Assembly (NCBI RefSeq): GCF_900089755.1
Contig: NZ_FLOC01000009.1
Coordinates: 62,001 to 126,000, forward strand
Length of the DNA: 64,000 nucleotides
Reading direction: 5' to 3'
DNA from: Marinomonas aquimarina
GTDB lineage: Bacteria > Pseudomonadota > Gammaproteobacteria > Pseudomonadales > Marinomonadaceae
Below are positions 25,549 through 34,735 of this stretch, piece after piece (the first letter of the stretch is position 1; each line of letters opens with the position of its first letter). The translations under genes were made by a program, and so were the position numbers. The notes under the pieces are model-generated. The model was given only the letters and a program-made list of their open reading frames with translations, was not told the origin of the DNA and ran no database searches.

Positions 25549-28500
25549 TTAAACCAATTGCTCTTTGGCAAAGCGTGGTAGGTAGTGTGGGCCACCGGCT
25601 TTTGGACCTGTGCCCGACAAGCCTTGGCCACCAAATGGCTGTACACCCACCACGGCACCGACTTGGTCACGGTTGATGTACAGGTTACCGACGCGGGCAC
25701 GTTTAGCGATGTGGGCACAAGTGGTTTCGTTACGGCTGTGCACGCCCATGGTCAAACCGAAGCCTGAGTGATTGATGGTGTCGATGATCTTGTCGAGATC
25801 TTTGGCTTTGTAGCGCACAACGTGCATGATTGGGCCGAATTTCTCGTCTTTTAGCTGATCAATGCTGCTGATCTCAAACGCGCTTGGCGCAACGAACGTG
25901 CCGCGCTCGGCCCACTCTGGTAGCTCTGATTGTGCAATTAAGCGACCTTCTTTTTTCATCACTTCGATATGATCTAGCAGCATCTGCTGTGCTTTTTCAT
26001 CGATCACAGGGCCAACATCGGTAGAGTGCAAGTAAGGCAACCCCACGCTTTGCTGTTTCATGGCACCAGCGATCATTGGAATCACGCGATCAGCGATATC
26101 TGCCTGCACAAACATCACTCGTAGTGCGGAACAACGCTGACCCGCGGAAGCAAAGGCAGAACGCACTGCATCACGTACCACCTGTTCAGGCAGCGAGGTG
26201 GAATCGATCAGCATGGCATTTTGACCACCGGTTTCGGCAATCACGGGTACCGGTGCGACACCACGGCTCGCTAGGGTGCGGTTGATCATTTGTGCCGTGC
26301 CGGTTGAGCCGGTGAAGGCAAGGCCAGCAATGCGCTTATGCTGTGTGATCGGTGCTCCTACGGTCGCACCATTCCCCGGTAGGAAGTGCAACACGTCTGT
26401 TGGAATGCCCGCTTCATGGAGCATCTGTACCGCTCGGTACGCGATCAAAGAGGTTTGTTCGGCGGCTTTACACACCACCGTATTGCCAGACACCAATGCT
26501 GCAACCACTTGGCCCGCGAAAATCGCCAATGGGAAGTTCCAAGGGCTGATGCAGGCAAACACACCACGACCTGTCAGTTGTACCTGCTGCGTTTGGCCTA
26601 GGTAATTGCTAAAAGCCTTCGGTGCCGCAAAATTTTGGCGTGCTTGCTGAGCGTAGTAATTGCAGAAATCCACCGCTTCACGCACTTCGTCGATGCAGTC
26701 TTGGATGGTTTTACCCGCTTCACGGTGACACAGGGCGACTAACTCGGCGTAGTTCTGCTCCATCAATTCGGCCATGCGCTCAAGGCAGGCCGCACGATCC
26801 GTTGCAGGAGTTTGTGACCAAGCAGGGTAGGCGGCATCGGCTTGCTCAATGGCTTGATTAACGATGGCTTCATTGGCCCAATGCACTTGTCCTGCCACCA
26901 ATGCATGATCGTATGGGCTTTTGACGCTGTGCACATCGTCTGTCGTTAGGCTGTCACCGCCAACGATTGGTTTGGCGGTCCATTGTGTTTCTTGGCCCAT
27001 AAAGGCATCGACGGACGCTTTGAACGGTTGCCACTCTGCTTCGATTTCAATGTTAGGACCGAATGAGTTGTTACGATCGGCGAACATGTCTTTAGGCAAA
27101 TTGATAAAGGGGTTACGCAGGGTTTTGCGACCTTTTAGCGTGGTCACTGGGTGATCCACTAGCTCAGACACTGGGCAGCGCGCGTCGACTAAACGGTGCA
27201 CAAAGGAGCTGTTGGCGCCGTTTTCCAATAGGCGGCGTACTAGGTAGGGAAGCAAGTCTTTGTGGCTGCCCACCGGTGCATAAATACGCACACACACGTC
27301 TTTGTCTTTGATCAGACGGTTGTATAGGGCATCGCCCATGCCATGTAGGCGCTGGAATTCGTACTCGTTGGCATTCGCGCCCATGTTGTCGGCAATGGTG
27401 GCGATGGTGGCAATCGTATGCGCGTTATGGCTGGCAAATTGCGGGAAGATCCACTCACGAGTGTGCGGGCTCAATAGGAAATTAGCACAGGCTAGGTAAG
27501 ACACATCGGTGGCTTCTTTGCGGGTGTACACTGGGTAGCCACTGAGGCCACGTTGCTGACACAGCTTGATTTCAGAGTCCCAGTACGCGCCTTTTACCAA
27601 ACGCAGTGGAATGCGATCGCCCACGTCTTTGGCCAACGCCGCCAACCAGTTCAACACGGGCAGACAACGCTTCGAGTAGGCTTGCACTACGAGGCCAAAT
27701 AGGCCCCAGCCTTTGGTGCAGTCGTCGCGGAATAGCTTTTCAAATAGGTGCAGCGATAGCTCTAGGCGGTCCGCTTCTTCGGCGTCGATGGTGATGCCAA
27801 CATTCAGCTCACGGGCGCGACTAATCAGCTGTTTCACGCTCTCGAACAGTTCCGTCATGACACGCTCTTCACAGCCCACTTCATAGCGTGGGTGCAGCGC
27901 CGAGAGCTTGATTGAAATGGTCGGACGATGGCCTTTGCCATAAGTGTCCTGGCCAACGGACTCCACCGCCTGTAGGTAAGACGCTAGGTATTTCTCGGCG
28001 TCCTGTTGCGTCAAAGCGGCTTCGCCGAGCATATCGAATGAGTAGGTGTAGCCCTTGTCGCGGTAGCTTTTACCACGGGACAAGGCTTCGCTGATCGAAC
28101 GACCCAATACGAACTGGTGGCCCATGATCTTCATGGCTTGGTTCATAGCTTGGCGGATCACCGGCTCAGACATACGGTTGACTAGGCGATTCACGAGGTT
28201 AGCAGGCTTGCCGTCTTTGCTTTCGTCCATGGTGACGATTTTGCCGGTTAGCAATAATCCCCAAGTGGACGCATTGACGAAGAAGGACTCGGAATTGTTG
28301 GCATGAGAAGCCCAATCGGCCACGCTTAAGCGGTCTTTGATAAAGGCATCGGCGGTTTCTTTGTCTGGCACACGCATCAGGGCTTCGGCCAAACACATCA
28401 ACAAGATGCCTTCTTTGGTATCTAGGCTGTATTCCAGTAGTAGGGAATCGATCAAGGACATGGATTCGTCGTCTTTGCGAACCTGTTCGATCAAATGCGT

Positions 28501-28671
28501 GGCCGCGTCGGTGCTGGCTTGTAATTGAGCATCCGTTGGCTCGGCCAGTTTTAGTAGCTCCGTTAACCATTGCTCTTCATCCACGCAGTACAGCGGCGAA
28601 ATGCGTGCCCAAAGGGTATTGAGTGGGCGCTCAAGAATGGTCGGTTGTAAAACCTCTAGCGCATTAAACAT
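25549..28671 (-). CDS. putA: Bifunctional proline dehydrogenase / L-glutamate gamma-semialdehyde dehydrogenase, short form
   Basis: Oxidises proline to glutamate in two steps, FAD then NAD. About 1040 residues: an arm region, the proline dehydrogenase barrel with RRCLPVLNWLAALAKDVG-type, KGAYWDSEIK, EFQRLHGMGDALYN and RIYAPVGSHKDLLPYLVRRL segments, then the aldehyde dehydrogenase with SPWNFPLAIF, FTGSTGTAQ, ETGGQNAM and the catalytic Cys near residue 847 in AGQRCSAL. The N-terminal ribbon-helix-helix DNA-binding domain of E. coli PutA is absent, as is the C-terminal extra domain, which is a separate gene downstream. GGGAGA eight bases before fixes ATG 28671. Likely regulated by the AraC-type protein encoded just upstream. 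Confidence 0.95.
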   Translation of the reverse strand: MFNALEVLQPTILERPLNTLWARISPLYCVDEEQWLTELLKLAEPTDAQLQASTDAATHLIEQVRKDDESMSLIDSLLLEYSLDTKEGILLMCLAEALMRVPDKETADAFIKDRLSVADWASHANNSESFFVNASTWGLLLTGKIVTMDESKDGKPANLVNRLVNRMSEPVIRQAMNQAMKIMGHQFVLGRSISEALSRGKSYRDKGYTYSFDMLGEAALTQQDAEKYLASYLQAVESVGQDTYGKGHRPTISIKLSALHPRYEVGCEERVMTELFESVKQLISRARELNVGITIDAEEADRLELSLHLFEKLFRDDCTKGWGLFGLVVQAYSKRCLPVLNWLAALAKDVGDRIPLRLVKGAYWDSEIKLCQQRGLSGYPVYTRKEATDVSYLACANFLLSPHTREWIFPQFASHNAHTIATIATIADNMGANANEYEFQRLHGMGDALYNRLIKDKDVCVRIYAPVGSHKDLLPYLVRRLLENGANSSFVHRLVDARCPVSELVDHPVTTLKGRKTLRNPFINLPKDMFADRNNSFGPNIEIEAEWQPFKASVDAFMGQETQWTAKPIVGGDSLTTDDVHSVKSPYDHALVAGQVHWANEAIVNQAIEQADAAYPAWSQTPATDRAACLERMAELMEQNYAELVALCHREAGKTIQDCIDEVREAVDFCNYYAQQARQNFAAPKAFSNYLGQTQQVQLTGRGVFACISPWNFPLAIFAGQVVAALVSGNTVVCKAAEQTSLIAYRAVQMLHEAGIPTDVLHFLPGNGATVGAPITQHKRIAGLAFTGSTGTAQMINRTLASRGVAPVPVIAETGGQNAMLIDSTSLPEQVVRDAVRSAFASAGQRCSALRVMFVQADIADRVIPMIAGAMKQQSVGLPYLHSTDVGPVIDEKAQQMLLDHIEVMKKEGRLIAQSELPEWAERGTFVAPSAFEISSIDQLKDEKFGPIMHVVRYKAKDLDKIIDTINHSGFGLTMGVHSRNETTCAHIAKRARVGNLYINRDQVGAVVGVQPFGGQGLSGTGPKAGGPHYLPRFAKEQLV

Positions 28672-28794
28672 AGTCGGATTCTCCCACGACAAGCGGAAAA
28701 CTGTGTTTCCGTATAAACCGTTTGTTGGTGCTTGAAGATGCCATGCTTAAGTGTTGCAAAGGTTATGCAAATCTCAAGCTGCGCGGGGGCGCAT

Positions 28795-28884
28795 TATCGA
28801 TCTTCGATAGATGGGAGAAATATAGTGACAGGAGGGTGACAACGTCTTTCGTAATCATCGGAATTTTTTATAAGAAAATCCGAT
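28795..28884. repeat. Two short palindromes upstream of putA
   Basis: TATCGA-TCT-TCGATA at 28795-28809 and an A/T-rich inverted repeat at 28857-28884 (ATCGGAATTTT with AGAAAATCCGAT). They lie between the regulator gene and putA; the first could be an operator, the second a weak terminator of the regulator gene. Confidence 0.35.
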
Positions 28885-28918
28885 AGCCAATGGCCCTGTG
28901 CTGGGGCCAAGTACGTGC

Positions 28919-29695
28919 TTATAGGGGGCGAAACTGCTTTTGATATTTCAGCGGCGTGATGCCAAGGGTCTGGGAAAAGGTGCTGGTCATGGCGCTTTGG
29001 CTGGAAAAGCCGCTCATCTCTGCCACTTGTACTGGCGTGTGCCCCTCGCGCAATAAATATTGCGCGCGCTCAAGACGCTTACGAATCAAATATTGGTGCG
29101 GTGTCATGCCGGTGCGCTCTTTGAAACGCTCATGAAATTGGCTGACACTCAAAAAACAAAAGTTGGCCAGCTGGCCGATTTGTACCCGCTTAGAGAGGTT
29201 GAGCTCAATAAATTGATCGAGCTTTTCAATGTCCAGTTGTTGGCCGCGAGTCTTGATGTCTTGGCTGGCGAGCTGGTGGCGAATGGCGCTCAGTAGGGTA
29301 TTGCCACAGGCACGGGCCAGCAGTTGGTCGTCTGGGTATTGTTGTAACTCCCCAGACAAGGCGGAGGCTAACACCTGTAGGCGTGGATTCAGCTCAAAGT
29401 AGGCCGCCTGATCAAACAGGCGCGACACCACTTGGTATTCTTCATCGGTAATGGCTTTTTGCGGCGGCACCGGCAAATTCACCACCATGATGCGGTTGTC
29501 ACCGAGCCCAACAAACTGATGTCCTTCAGACGAGGGCACGATGCAGCCGCTGCCCGAACGCATTTGTCGGCCACCTTTGCTGTCGATGTCAAAGTCGGTA
29601 TTGCCATCCAATACCACCACTAATTGGTGGTAATCGTGATCATGGGTGTCGGCTACGCTGGGTAAGCTAAATACATCAGAATCAGAATGGGTCAA
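28919..29695 (-). CDS. AraC-family transcriptional regulator, probable activator of putA
   Basis: A 258-residue protein with an N-terminal cupin (HDHDYHQLVVVLDGNTDFDI, then GSGCIVPSSEGHQFVG) and a C-terminal double HTH (residues about 160-258): IGQLANFCFLSVSQFHERFK, MTPHQYLIRKRLERAQYLLR and VAEMSGFSSQSAMTSTFSQT with the closing GITPLKYQKQFR. It lies directly upstream of putA in the same direction. AraC-type regulators of proline catabolism are known (PruR in P. aeruginosa), and this PutA has no DNA-binding domain of its own, so control of putA by this protein is a reasonable inference. Confidence 0.82.
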   Translation of the reverse strand: MTHSDSDVFSLPSVADTHDHDYHQLVVVLDGNTDFDIDSKGGRQMRSGSGCIVPSSEGHQFVGLGDNRIMVVNLPVPPQKAITDEEYQVVSRLFDQAAYFELNPRLQVLASALSGELQQYPDDQLLARACGNTLLSAIRHQLASQDIKTRGQQLDIEKLDQFIELNLSKRVQIGQLANFCFLSVSQFHERFKERTGMTPHQYLIRKRLERAQYLLREGHTPVQVAEMSGFSSQSAMTSTFSQTLGITPLKYQKQFRPL

Positions 29696-29786
29696 GTGAA
29701 TCGCCTACTTTTTGTGCAAATCAAACCAGCAGTATAGCGAGCTAGCGTGCACTTGAGTAGTGCAAAGTGACGAGGGGTTCAGAAAC

Positions 29787-29812
29787 AAAAAAGGACGCTA
29801 GTGCGTCCTTTT
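29787..29812 (-). terminator. Rho-independent terminator of the quinone oxidoreductase gene
   Basis: AAAAAAGGACGC-TAGT-GCGTCCTTTT, symmetrical, so it could also act on the plus strand; on the minus strand the stem is followed by six T. Confidence 0.85.
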
Positions 29813-29830
29813 GGGTGTGAGTGGCCAGTT

Positions 29831-30793
29831 TTAAGCGTCAATCCGTACCACTAAATTGCCTTGAGCGCCGCTTTTCAGCACGTCTTCATGGGCTTGCGCT
29901 AGCTCGGACAGAGCATACTCTTTGCGCACCACCGGTTTCAGTACACCTTTCTCGAACAGTGGCAACATGGCTTTCGCAATGCGTTCCAGTTCTTCTGGTT
30001 TGACGTTGGCGAGGGCGACACCGATGACAGCGGCATCGCGTGCCATCAAATCACGTGGATTGATATCGACCGTGCCGCGGTTACCAATCACCGCCACGGT
30101 ACCGCCAAAGGCCAAGGCTTTGAGATCTTGGTCGAGGTTGTGGTTGGCCAACATTTCAATGATCACATCAAAACCGTTCTGCAGCGATTGGTAAGGGGCA
30201 AGGTAGCCCTCTTGGTTGTGCATGATGACTTCTTGTACACCCTGAGCGCGTAACAGGTTTGCGCCTTCGACCGTACCTGCCGACGCCACCACATGCATGC
30301 CTGCGGCCAGTGCCAACTGAACCGTCGCTAGGCCCACTGCGCCGGTGGCACCGTGCACCAGCACTTTGTCGCCTGCTAGCGCATGGGCGCGACCGAACAA
30401 AGCGCGGTGTGCCGTGGTGTATGGGATCCCCAAACAGGCCCCTTCAGCAAAGCTCAAGGCATCCGCTAATGGGAAGGTATGAGTCGGTACACAGACGGCG
30501 TATTCCGCTGCCGAACCGCTTAGGTTACGGGAGAAGTAAACACGTTGACCGATTTGAAAATCCGTCACATTGGCGCCTACTTCGACAATGGTACCGGCGC
30601 CGTCATTCCCCGGTGTATGGGGGAAAGAGGCGCTGTAGTTATTGGTGCCAGAACGGATGTAAGTGTCGACTGGGTTGACGCCCGATGCGCCTACTTGTAC
30701 CAGAATCTGGTCCGCATTGATGGTGGGTTTATCGGCATCTACCAGCGTTAAATCGCTCGCTGGGCCGTAATCGTTCACTTGCATCGCTTTCAT
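29831..30793 (-). CDS. NADPH:quinone oxidoreductase (zeta-crystallin-type MDR family)
   Basis: A 320-residue medium-chain reductase without zinc ligands. GroES-like half: MKAMQVNDYG, GVNPVDTYIRSG and the HTPGNDGAGTIVEVGANV segment; Rossmann half: LVHGATGAVGLATVQLALA (near 145-163), where the GAxGxxG loop binds NADPH. The family reduces quinones by one or two electrons. It lies 15 bases downstream of the TRAP large permease gene and is probably cotranscribed with it, so a role in handling the imported compound is possible but not shown. Confidence 0.85.
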   Translation of the reverse strand: MKAMQVNDYGPASDLTLVDADKPTINADQILVQVGASGVNPVDTYIRSGTNNYSASFPHTPGNDGAGTIVEVGANVTDFQIGQRVYFSRNLSGSAAEYAVCVPTHTFPLADALSFAEGACLGIPYTTAHRALFGRAHALAGDKVLVHGATGAVGLATVQLALAAGMHVVASAGTVEGANLLRAQGVQEVIMHNQEGYLAPYQSLQNGFDVIIEMLANHNLDQDLKALAFGGTVAVIGNRGTVDINPRDLMARDAAVIGVALANVKPEELERIAKAMLPLFEKGVLKPVVRKEYALSELAQAHEDVLKSGAQGNLVVRIDA

Positions 30794-30808
30794 AGCATCT
30801 CCTTTTTA

Positions 30809-32200
30809 TCAGTCCGCATAGATCACTTCTGGCAACCAGGTCGCCAGTTCAGGCCAGACGGACAACAGTAACAGGACAAATAACTGGATCATAATAAAGG
30901 GTATCACACCCTTGTAGATCGACTGGGTCTTCACTTCTGGTGGCGCCACGCCACGCAGGTAGAACAAAGCGAAACCAAACGGTGGTGTGAGGAACGACGT
31001 TTGTAGGTTGATCGCCATCATAATACCTAACCAGATGGGATCTAGGCCCATCGCCAACAGCACTGGGGCAACGATTGGCACCACCACGAAGGTGATTTCA
31101 ATGAAGTCCAAGATAAAGCCAAGGAAGAACATCACCAGCATAACGATCAAGACCGCACTGATGACACCGCCCGGTAGTTGATTAAAGAACTCATGGATCA
31201 GTTCTTCACCGCCAAAGCCACGGAATACCAACGAGAACAGCGATGCACCGATCAAGATCATGAACACCATGCCGGTTACTTTGGTGGTGGCTAAGACACT
31301 GTCTTTGAGCGTTTGCAGCGATAGTTTACCAGACGCCCAGGCGAGAATTGCCGCACCAAAGGCACCGACACCCGCGGCTTCAGTGGGGGTTGCCAGACCG
31401 CCAAGAATCGAGCCCAATACCGCAAGGATCAGCAGTAGCGGCGGCAATAGCCCCTTGATAATTTCCATCGCTAATGAGGAATCATCGACACCACGACGCA
31501 ATTCTTCTTTGGGTACCGCTGGTGCTTTATGAGGTTGTAGCCAAGCCACACCCGCCACATAGACAATGTACAGCGCGACCAGAATCAGTCCAGGAATCAA
31601 GGCGCCGACAAACAGATCGCCTACGGAAACTGTTTTGGGTGAGAACACGCCCATTTCCAGTTGTGCTTTTTGGAAGGCGTTCGACATGACATCGCCCAAT
31701 AGCACCAAGGCAATCGACGGCGGGATAATTTGACCTAGAGTACCTGTGGCACAAATGGTGCCTGTGGCTAGGGCTGGGTCGTAGCCGCGGCGTAGCATGG
31801 TTGGCAATGAGATCATGCCCATGGTGACCACGGTGGCGCCGACGATACCGGTACTGGCCGCCATTAACATGCCCACCAAAATCACTGAGATGCCCAAGCC
31901 ACCACGCATGGTGCCAAACAACATGGCCATGGAATCCAATAGGCGCTCAGCTAGCTTGGATTTTTCTAGCAAAACACCCATCAACACGAACAAGGGCACA
32001 GCGATCAGCGTTTCATTACGCACGATACCGAACAAGCGGTTTGGCAAGGCCTCTAGAAACACCGCGTCAAAGGTGCCGAACATGGCGCCGCCGGCCGCGA
32101 ATAGCAGTGCGGTACCAGCGAGCGAAAAGGCTACTGGGTAACCAAATAGCAGGAACACACAAACACCGGCGAACAGCCATAAAGGTAAAAATTCAGCCAC
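30809..32200 (-). CDS. TRAP transporter large permease (DctM type)
   Basis: A 463-residue inner-membrane protein with about 12 transmembrane segments. It is the ion-coupled transport subunit of a TRAP system. Motifs include VGMLMAASTGIVGATVVTMG, TICATGTLGQIIPPSIALVL (the conserved Gly-Pro-rich hairpin) and LGFILDFIEITFVVVPIVAP. The sequence looks like the COG4664 branch, the same branch to which the three binding proteins at 15-19 kb belong (COG4663). It starts with GTG one base after the small-permease stop, with GGAGG upstream. No binding-protein gene is adjacent, which is unusual for this family. Confidence 0.9.
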   Translation of the reverse strand: MAEFLPLWLFAGVCVFLLFGYPVAFSLAGTALLFAAGGAMFGTFDAVFLEALPNRLFGIVRNETLIAVPLFVLMGVLLEKSKLAERLLDSMAMLFGTMRGGLGISVILVGMLMAASTGIVGATVVTMGMISLPTMLRRGYDPALATGTICATGTLGQIIPPSIALVLLGDVMSNAFQKAQLEMGVFSPKTVSVGDLFVGALIPGLILVALYIVYVAGVAWLQPHKAPAVPKEELRRGVDDSSLAMEIIKGLLPPLLLILAVLGSILGGLATPTEAAGVGAFGAAILAWASGKLSLQTLKDSVLATTKVTGMVFMILIGASLFSLVFRGFGGEELIHEFFNQLPGGVISAVLIVMLVMFFLGFILDFIEITFVVVPIVAPVLLAMGLDPIWLGIMMAINLQTSFLTPPFGFALFYLRGVAPPEVKTQSIYKGVIPFIMIQLFVLLLLSVWPELATWLPEVIYAD

Positions 32201-32201
32201 C

Positions 32202-32723
32202 TTATTGTGCCTCCGTTAATTGTGATTTATTGAACACGACCCCTAGGCTTTTCAGGATGTCGGCGATCCCTTGAATGATTAGCAAGGCCATCATAATCGG
32301 AATCAGGGTTTTTAATAGGTAGACGAACGGTAGGCCACCTGGCTCTTGCGAGGTTTCTAGTACACGCCAAGAAGCGGCCACGTAGTCGATACTCATGTAG
32401 GCCGTGTAAGCACAGAACGGTAGTAAGAAGAACAGGCCACCTAAAATGTTCACCCAAGCTTTCTTGCGCGGTGAAAAATCACGGTAAAGCACATCCACTC
32501 GTACATGTTCATCGTCTTTAAAGGTGTATGCTGCACCGAGCATAAACACCATGGCATGCATGTAAAGTACAGACTCTTGAAGGGCGATGGAGCCGATGCC
32601 TAAGCCGTAGCGCAGCACTACGATCAAACAGGTCAGCAACATCATAACGAGGGTAAGCCATGCAACACATTTCCCGACAACGGCGGAAATGCTTTCGGCC
32701 CCACAAATGATTTTGTTAAGCAT
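32202..32723 (-). CDS. TRAP transporter small permease (DctQ type)
   Basis: A 173-residue membrane protein with four transmembrane segments (about residues 15-37, 45-65, 90-112, 130-155), the usual DctQ layout. It pairs with the DctM-type subunit encoded one base downstream. QESVLYMHAMVFMLGAAYTF followed by DEHVRVDV is the diagnostic block. I prefer ATG 32723; an in-frame GTG at 32735 is possible. The 266 bases upstream, shared with a divergent PepSY gene, hold a small palindrome ATTATG-AG-CATAAT at 32857-32870. Confidence 0.88.
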   Translation of the reverse strand: MLNKIICGAESISAVVGKCVAWLTLVMMLLTCLIVVLRYGLGIGSIALQESVLYMHAMVFMLGAAYTFKDDEHVRVDVLYRDFSPRKKAWVNILGGLFFLLPFCAYTAYMSIDYVAASWRVLETSQEPGGLPFVYLLKTLIPIMMALLIIQGIADILKSLGVVFNKSQLTEAQ

Positions 32724-32989
32724 TTTTAAACCCACAGACTGTTTTTGCTTTTGTCATAGAAAGGCGGAATAAATCCGAAGCGTCAGTCTATTGGATATCT
32801 TGGGAATAGTGAATGATTTGCCGCTTATTTAGCCAAAATCGGGCGTTATAACCGGCATTATGAGCATAATTGTATTGTGCAAAAAATACGAAATCGGAGC
32901 AGGGCAGTTCCCTTTTGCCAGCGCTCAAACGTCATAGCCAGTGAAGCCCAACGTGGTTTCAGCTGTTTTCACTAGTCTAGGTCCCTGTT

Positions 32990-34195
32990 ATGAACCCCAA
33001 TATTGAAGCCAAAGCACCGCGCAAGCGCACGCAATGGTGGTTTTTGCTGCACAGCTGGTTGGCCATGCCTATCTGGCTGTTTCTGTTCTTTGTCTGTTTG
33101 ACGGGCACGATTGCCACCGTGAGCCAGGAAATTATCTGGTTATTTGATAGCAGTGTGCGCGCCAATCCGCCGGCGGATGCGGGAAAAATGCTCAGCTTTG
33201 ATGAAGTGATTGAGGTGATCGAGCGCGATGCACCGGGCGCCTACGTTGAGAAGATTACACGTCCAGTCAAGTCTCAGTTCGCCCTTACGGCAGAGATCAG
33301 TTACCCCGACTCCACCAGTGAAAACGTGTTTATTAACCCTTATACCGGAGAAATTCAGGGGCGGGCGGCGTCTGGCTTTAACTTTCGTCAGTTTGTGCGC
33401 GCGATCCATGGCTGGTTGCTGATTCCGTTCAATACCGGTTTCACCCGTTACAGCTTGGGCTGGTACATGGTCAGCATTTTAGGCATCCCCCTGTTGTTGT
33501 CTTTGATTACTGGCTTGGTGGTGTATAAGAAATTCTGGCGTGGCTTTTTACAACCGCGCTTACGCTTCAACCGTGGCGCCCGTGTTTTCTGGGGCGACTT
33601 TCATCGCTTAGCAGGCATCTGGTCGATTCCCTTTATCTTCATTATCTCGGTCACGTCAATTTGGTTTTTGATTCAAGGACTGTTGTTTGAAGCTGGGGTG
33701 CCCTTTAACGGGGTATCGCAGGCGCCGGTGTACGTGGCCCGTGATGAGATTCCCACGTCTGAACAGGGACGGCCGCCTTTGCTTTCGGCGGATCAAGCCA
33801 TCGCACAAGTCAATGCCTTATATGACAACGTGGAAGCCCAAGTGCTGCATTTGCCCAGCACCGCCTTCGGTCATTATCGGATTTTGGGACGCAGCCAAGC
33901 GTTTCCGTTGGTGCATGAAAGCTTCCTTGTGAACCCTTACAGCGGTGCCATTGATGAAGCCATGCGTGTCACCGATCAGCCCGGCTTGATGCTAACGCGC
34001 CTCTCCATGCGCGCGCTGCATACCGGCGATTTCGTCGGTCTGACCTTAAAGCTGGTGTATTTCTTGTTTGGCGTGTTGCTGACCATGATGGTGTTCAGTG
34101 GTATGCGCATTTGGACCACGCGTACTTTTAAATCGACCAAAGCCGCCATCCGTCAGAAAACCGCTCGCGCGAACCTCGCAGGAGATCCCACATGA
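32990..34195 (+). CDS. PepSY-associated transmembrane protein (possible ferric/siderophore reductase type)
   Basis: A 401-residue inner-membrane protein with four or five transmembrane helices (near 20-45, 155-180, 210-235, 355-380). The N-terminal HSWLAMPIWLFLFFVCLTGT and RAIHGWLLIP, HRLAGIWSIP and ALHTGD blocks carry the His residues typical of PepSY_TM proteins, and the loop between helices 1 and 2 holds a PepSY domain (VIEVIERDAPGAYVEKITRP). Relatives such as FoxB and PiuB act in periplasmic reduction of ferric siderophores, probably with haem held by the membrane histidines. First of three genes; the next ATG overlaps its stop by four bases. Confidence 0.85.
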   Translation: MNPNIEAKAPRKRTQWWFLLHSWLAMPIWLFLFFVCLTGTIATVSQEIIWLFDSSVRANPPADAGKMLSFDEVIEVIERDAPGAYVEKITRPVKSQFALTAEISYPDSTSENVFINPYTGEIQGRAASGFNFRQFVRAIHGWLLIPFNTGFTRYSLGWYMVSILGIPLLLSLITGLVVYKKFWRGFLQPRLRFNRGARVFWGDFHRLAGIWSIPFIFIISVTSIWFLIQGLLFEAGVPFNGVSQAPVYVARDEIPTSEQGRPPLLSADQAIAQVNALYDNVEAQVLHLPSTAFGHYRILGRSQAFPLVHESFLVNPYSGAIDEAMRVTDQPGLMLTRLSMRALHTGDFVGLTLKLVYFLFGVLLTMMVFSGMRIWTTRTFKSTKAAIRQKTARANLAGDPT

Positions 34196-34731
34196 GTACA
34201 TCCGTTGCTATGCAAAAGAACCACAAGACCCACTCACGCTGGTTTCGTTGGCGCTTTCATTTAAGTGGTTTGCTGATCCTGATCCCTGTGGTGTTAACGC
34301 CATTTTACATTGAGTTGATGTCGCTGTTTGGCGGGGCCAATGGATTGGGGGAGCGCGTCGTCGGCACTCAGCAGGTCGGGCCGTGGACGATTACTCTAGC
34401 GGAGCAATTTGAAAGGGGCCCTAAGCTGGATGGTCCGGCGGGTTATATGAAGACCTTTAATGGGGCGTTGTGTCAGGAGTGTGCTGAACAAGTCAAGGCT
34501 GTGTACATGCGCCTGGGTAAGCCACGCAGTTTACGCACCGCTGGGGTGATTGGTTTTGGTTCGCCTTACCATATGACCTTTAGCATGCCTGTGCCGGAGA
34601 ATAGCGCCTCGGACGCTGACCTCTGGCTCACCCTCGAAGGCTGGGATGGTGCGCTTCATCATGCGCAATGGTCGTTAGCCGAAGCCTCTCCGGCGACCGT
34701 GCAATTTTTACAGCAGTTACAGGAGAAATAA
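34192..34731 (+). CDS. Membrane-anchored periplasmic protein of unknown function with a CxxC pair
   Basis: A 179-residue protein with one N-terminal transmembrane helix (about 25-45, FHLSGLLILIPVVLTPFYIE) and a periplasmic domain of about 130 residues. It contains CQEC near residue 92, in the setting ALCQECAEQVKAVYMRLG, which could bind metal or haem or form a disulfide, and a Trp/His-rich end (TLEGWDGALHHAQWSLAEA). I do not recognise a named family. ATGA overlap with the PepSY gene and a 4-base gap to the next gene indicate one operon and probably one complex. Confidence 0.65.
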   Translation: MSTSVAMQKNHKTHSRWFRWRFHLSGLLILIPVVLTPFYIELMSLFGGANGLGERVVGTQQVGPWTITLAEQFERGPKLDGPAGYMKTFNGALCQECAEQVKAVYMRLGKPRSLRTAGVIGFGSPYHMTFSMPVPENSASDADLWLTLEGWDGALHHAQWSLAEASPATVQFLQQLQEK

Positions 34732-34735
34732 AACG

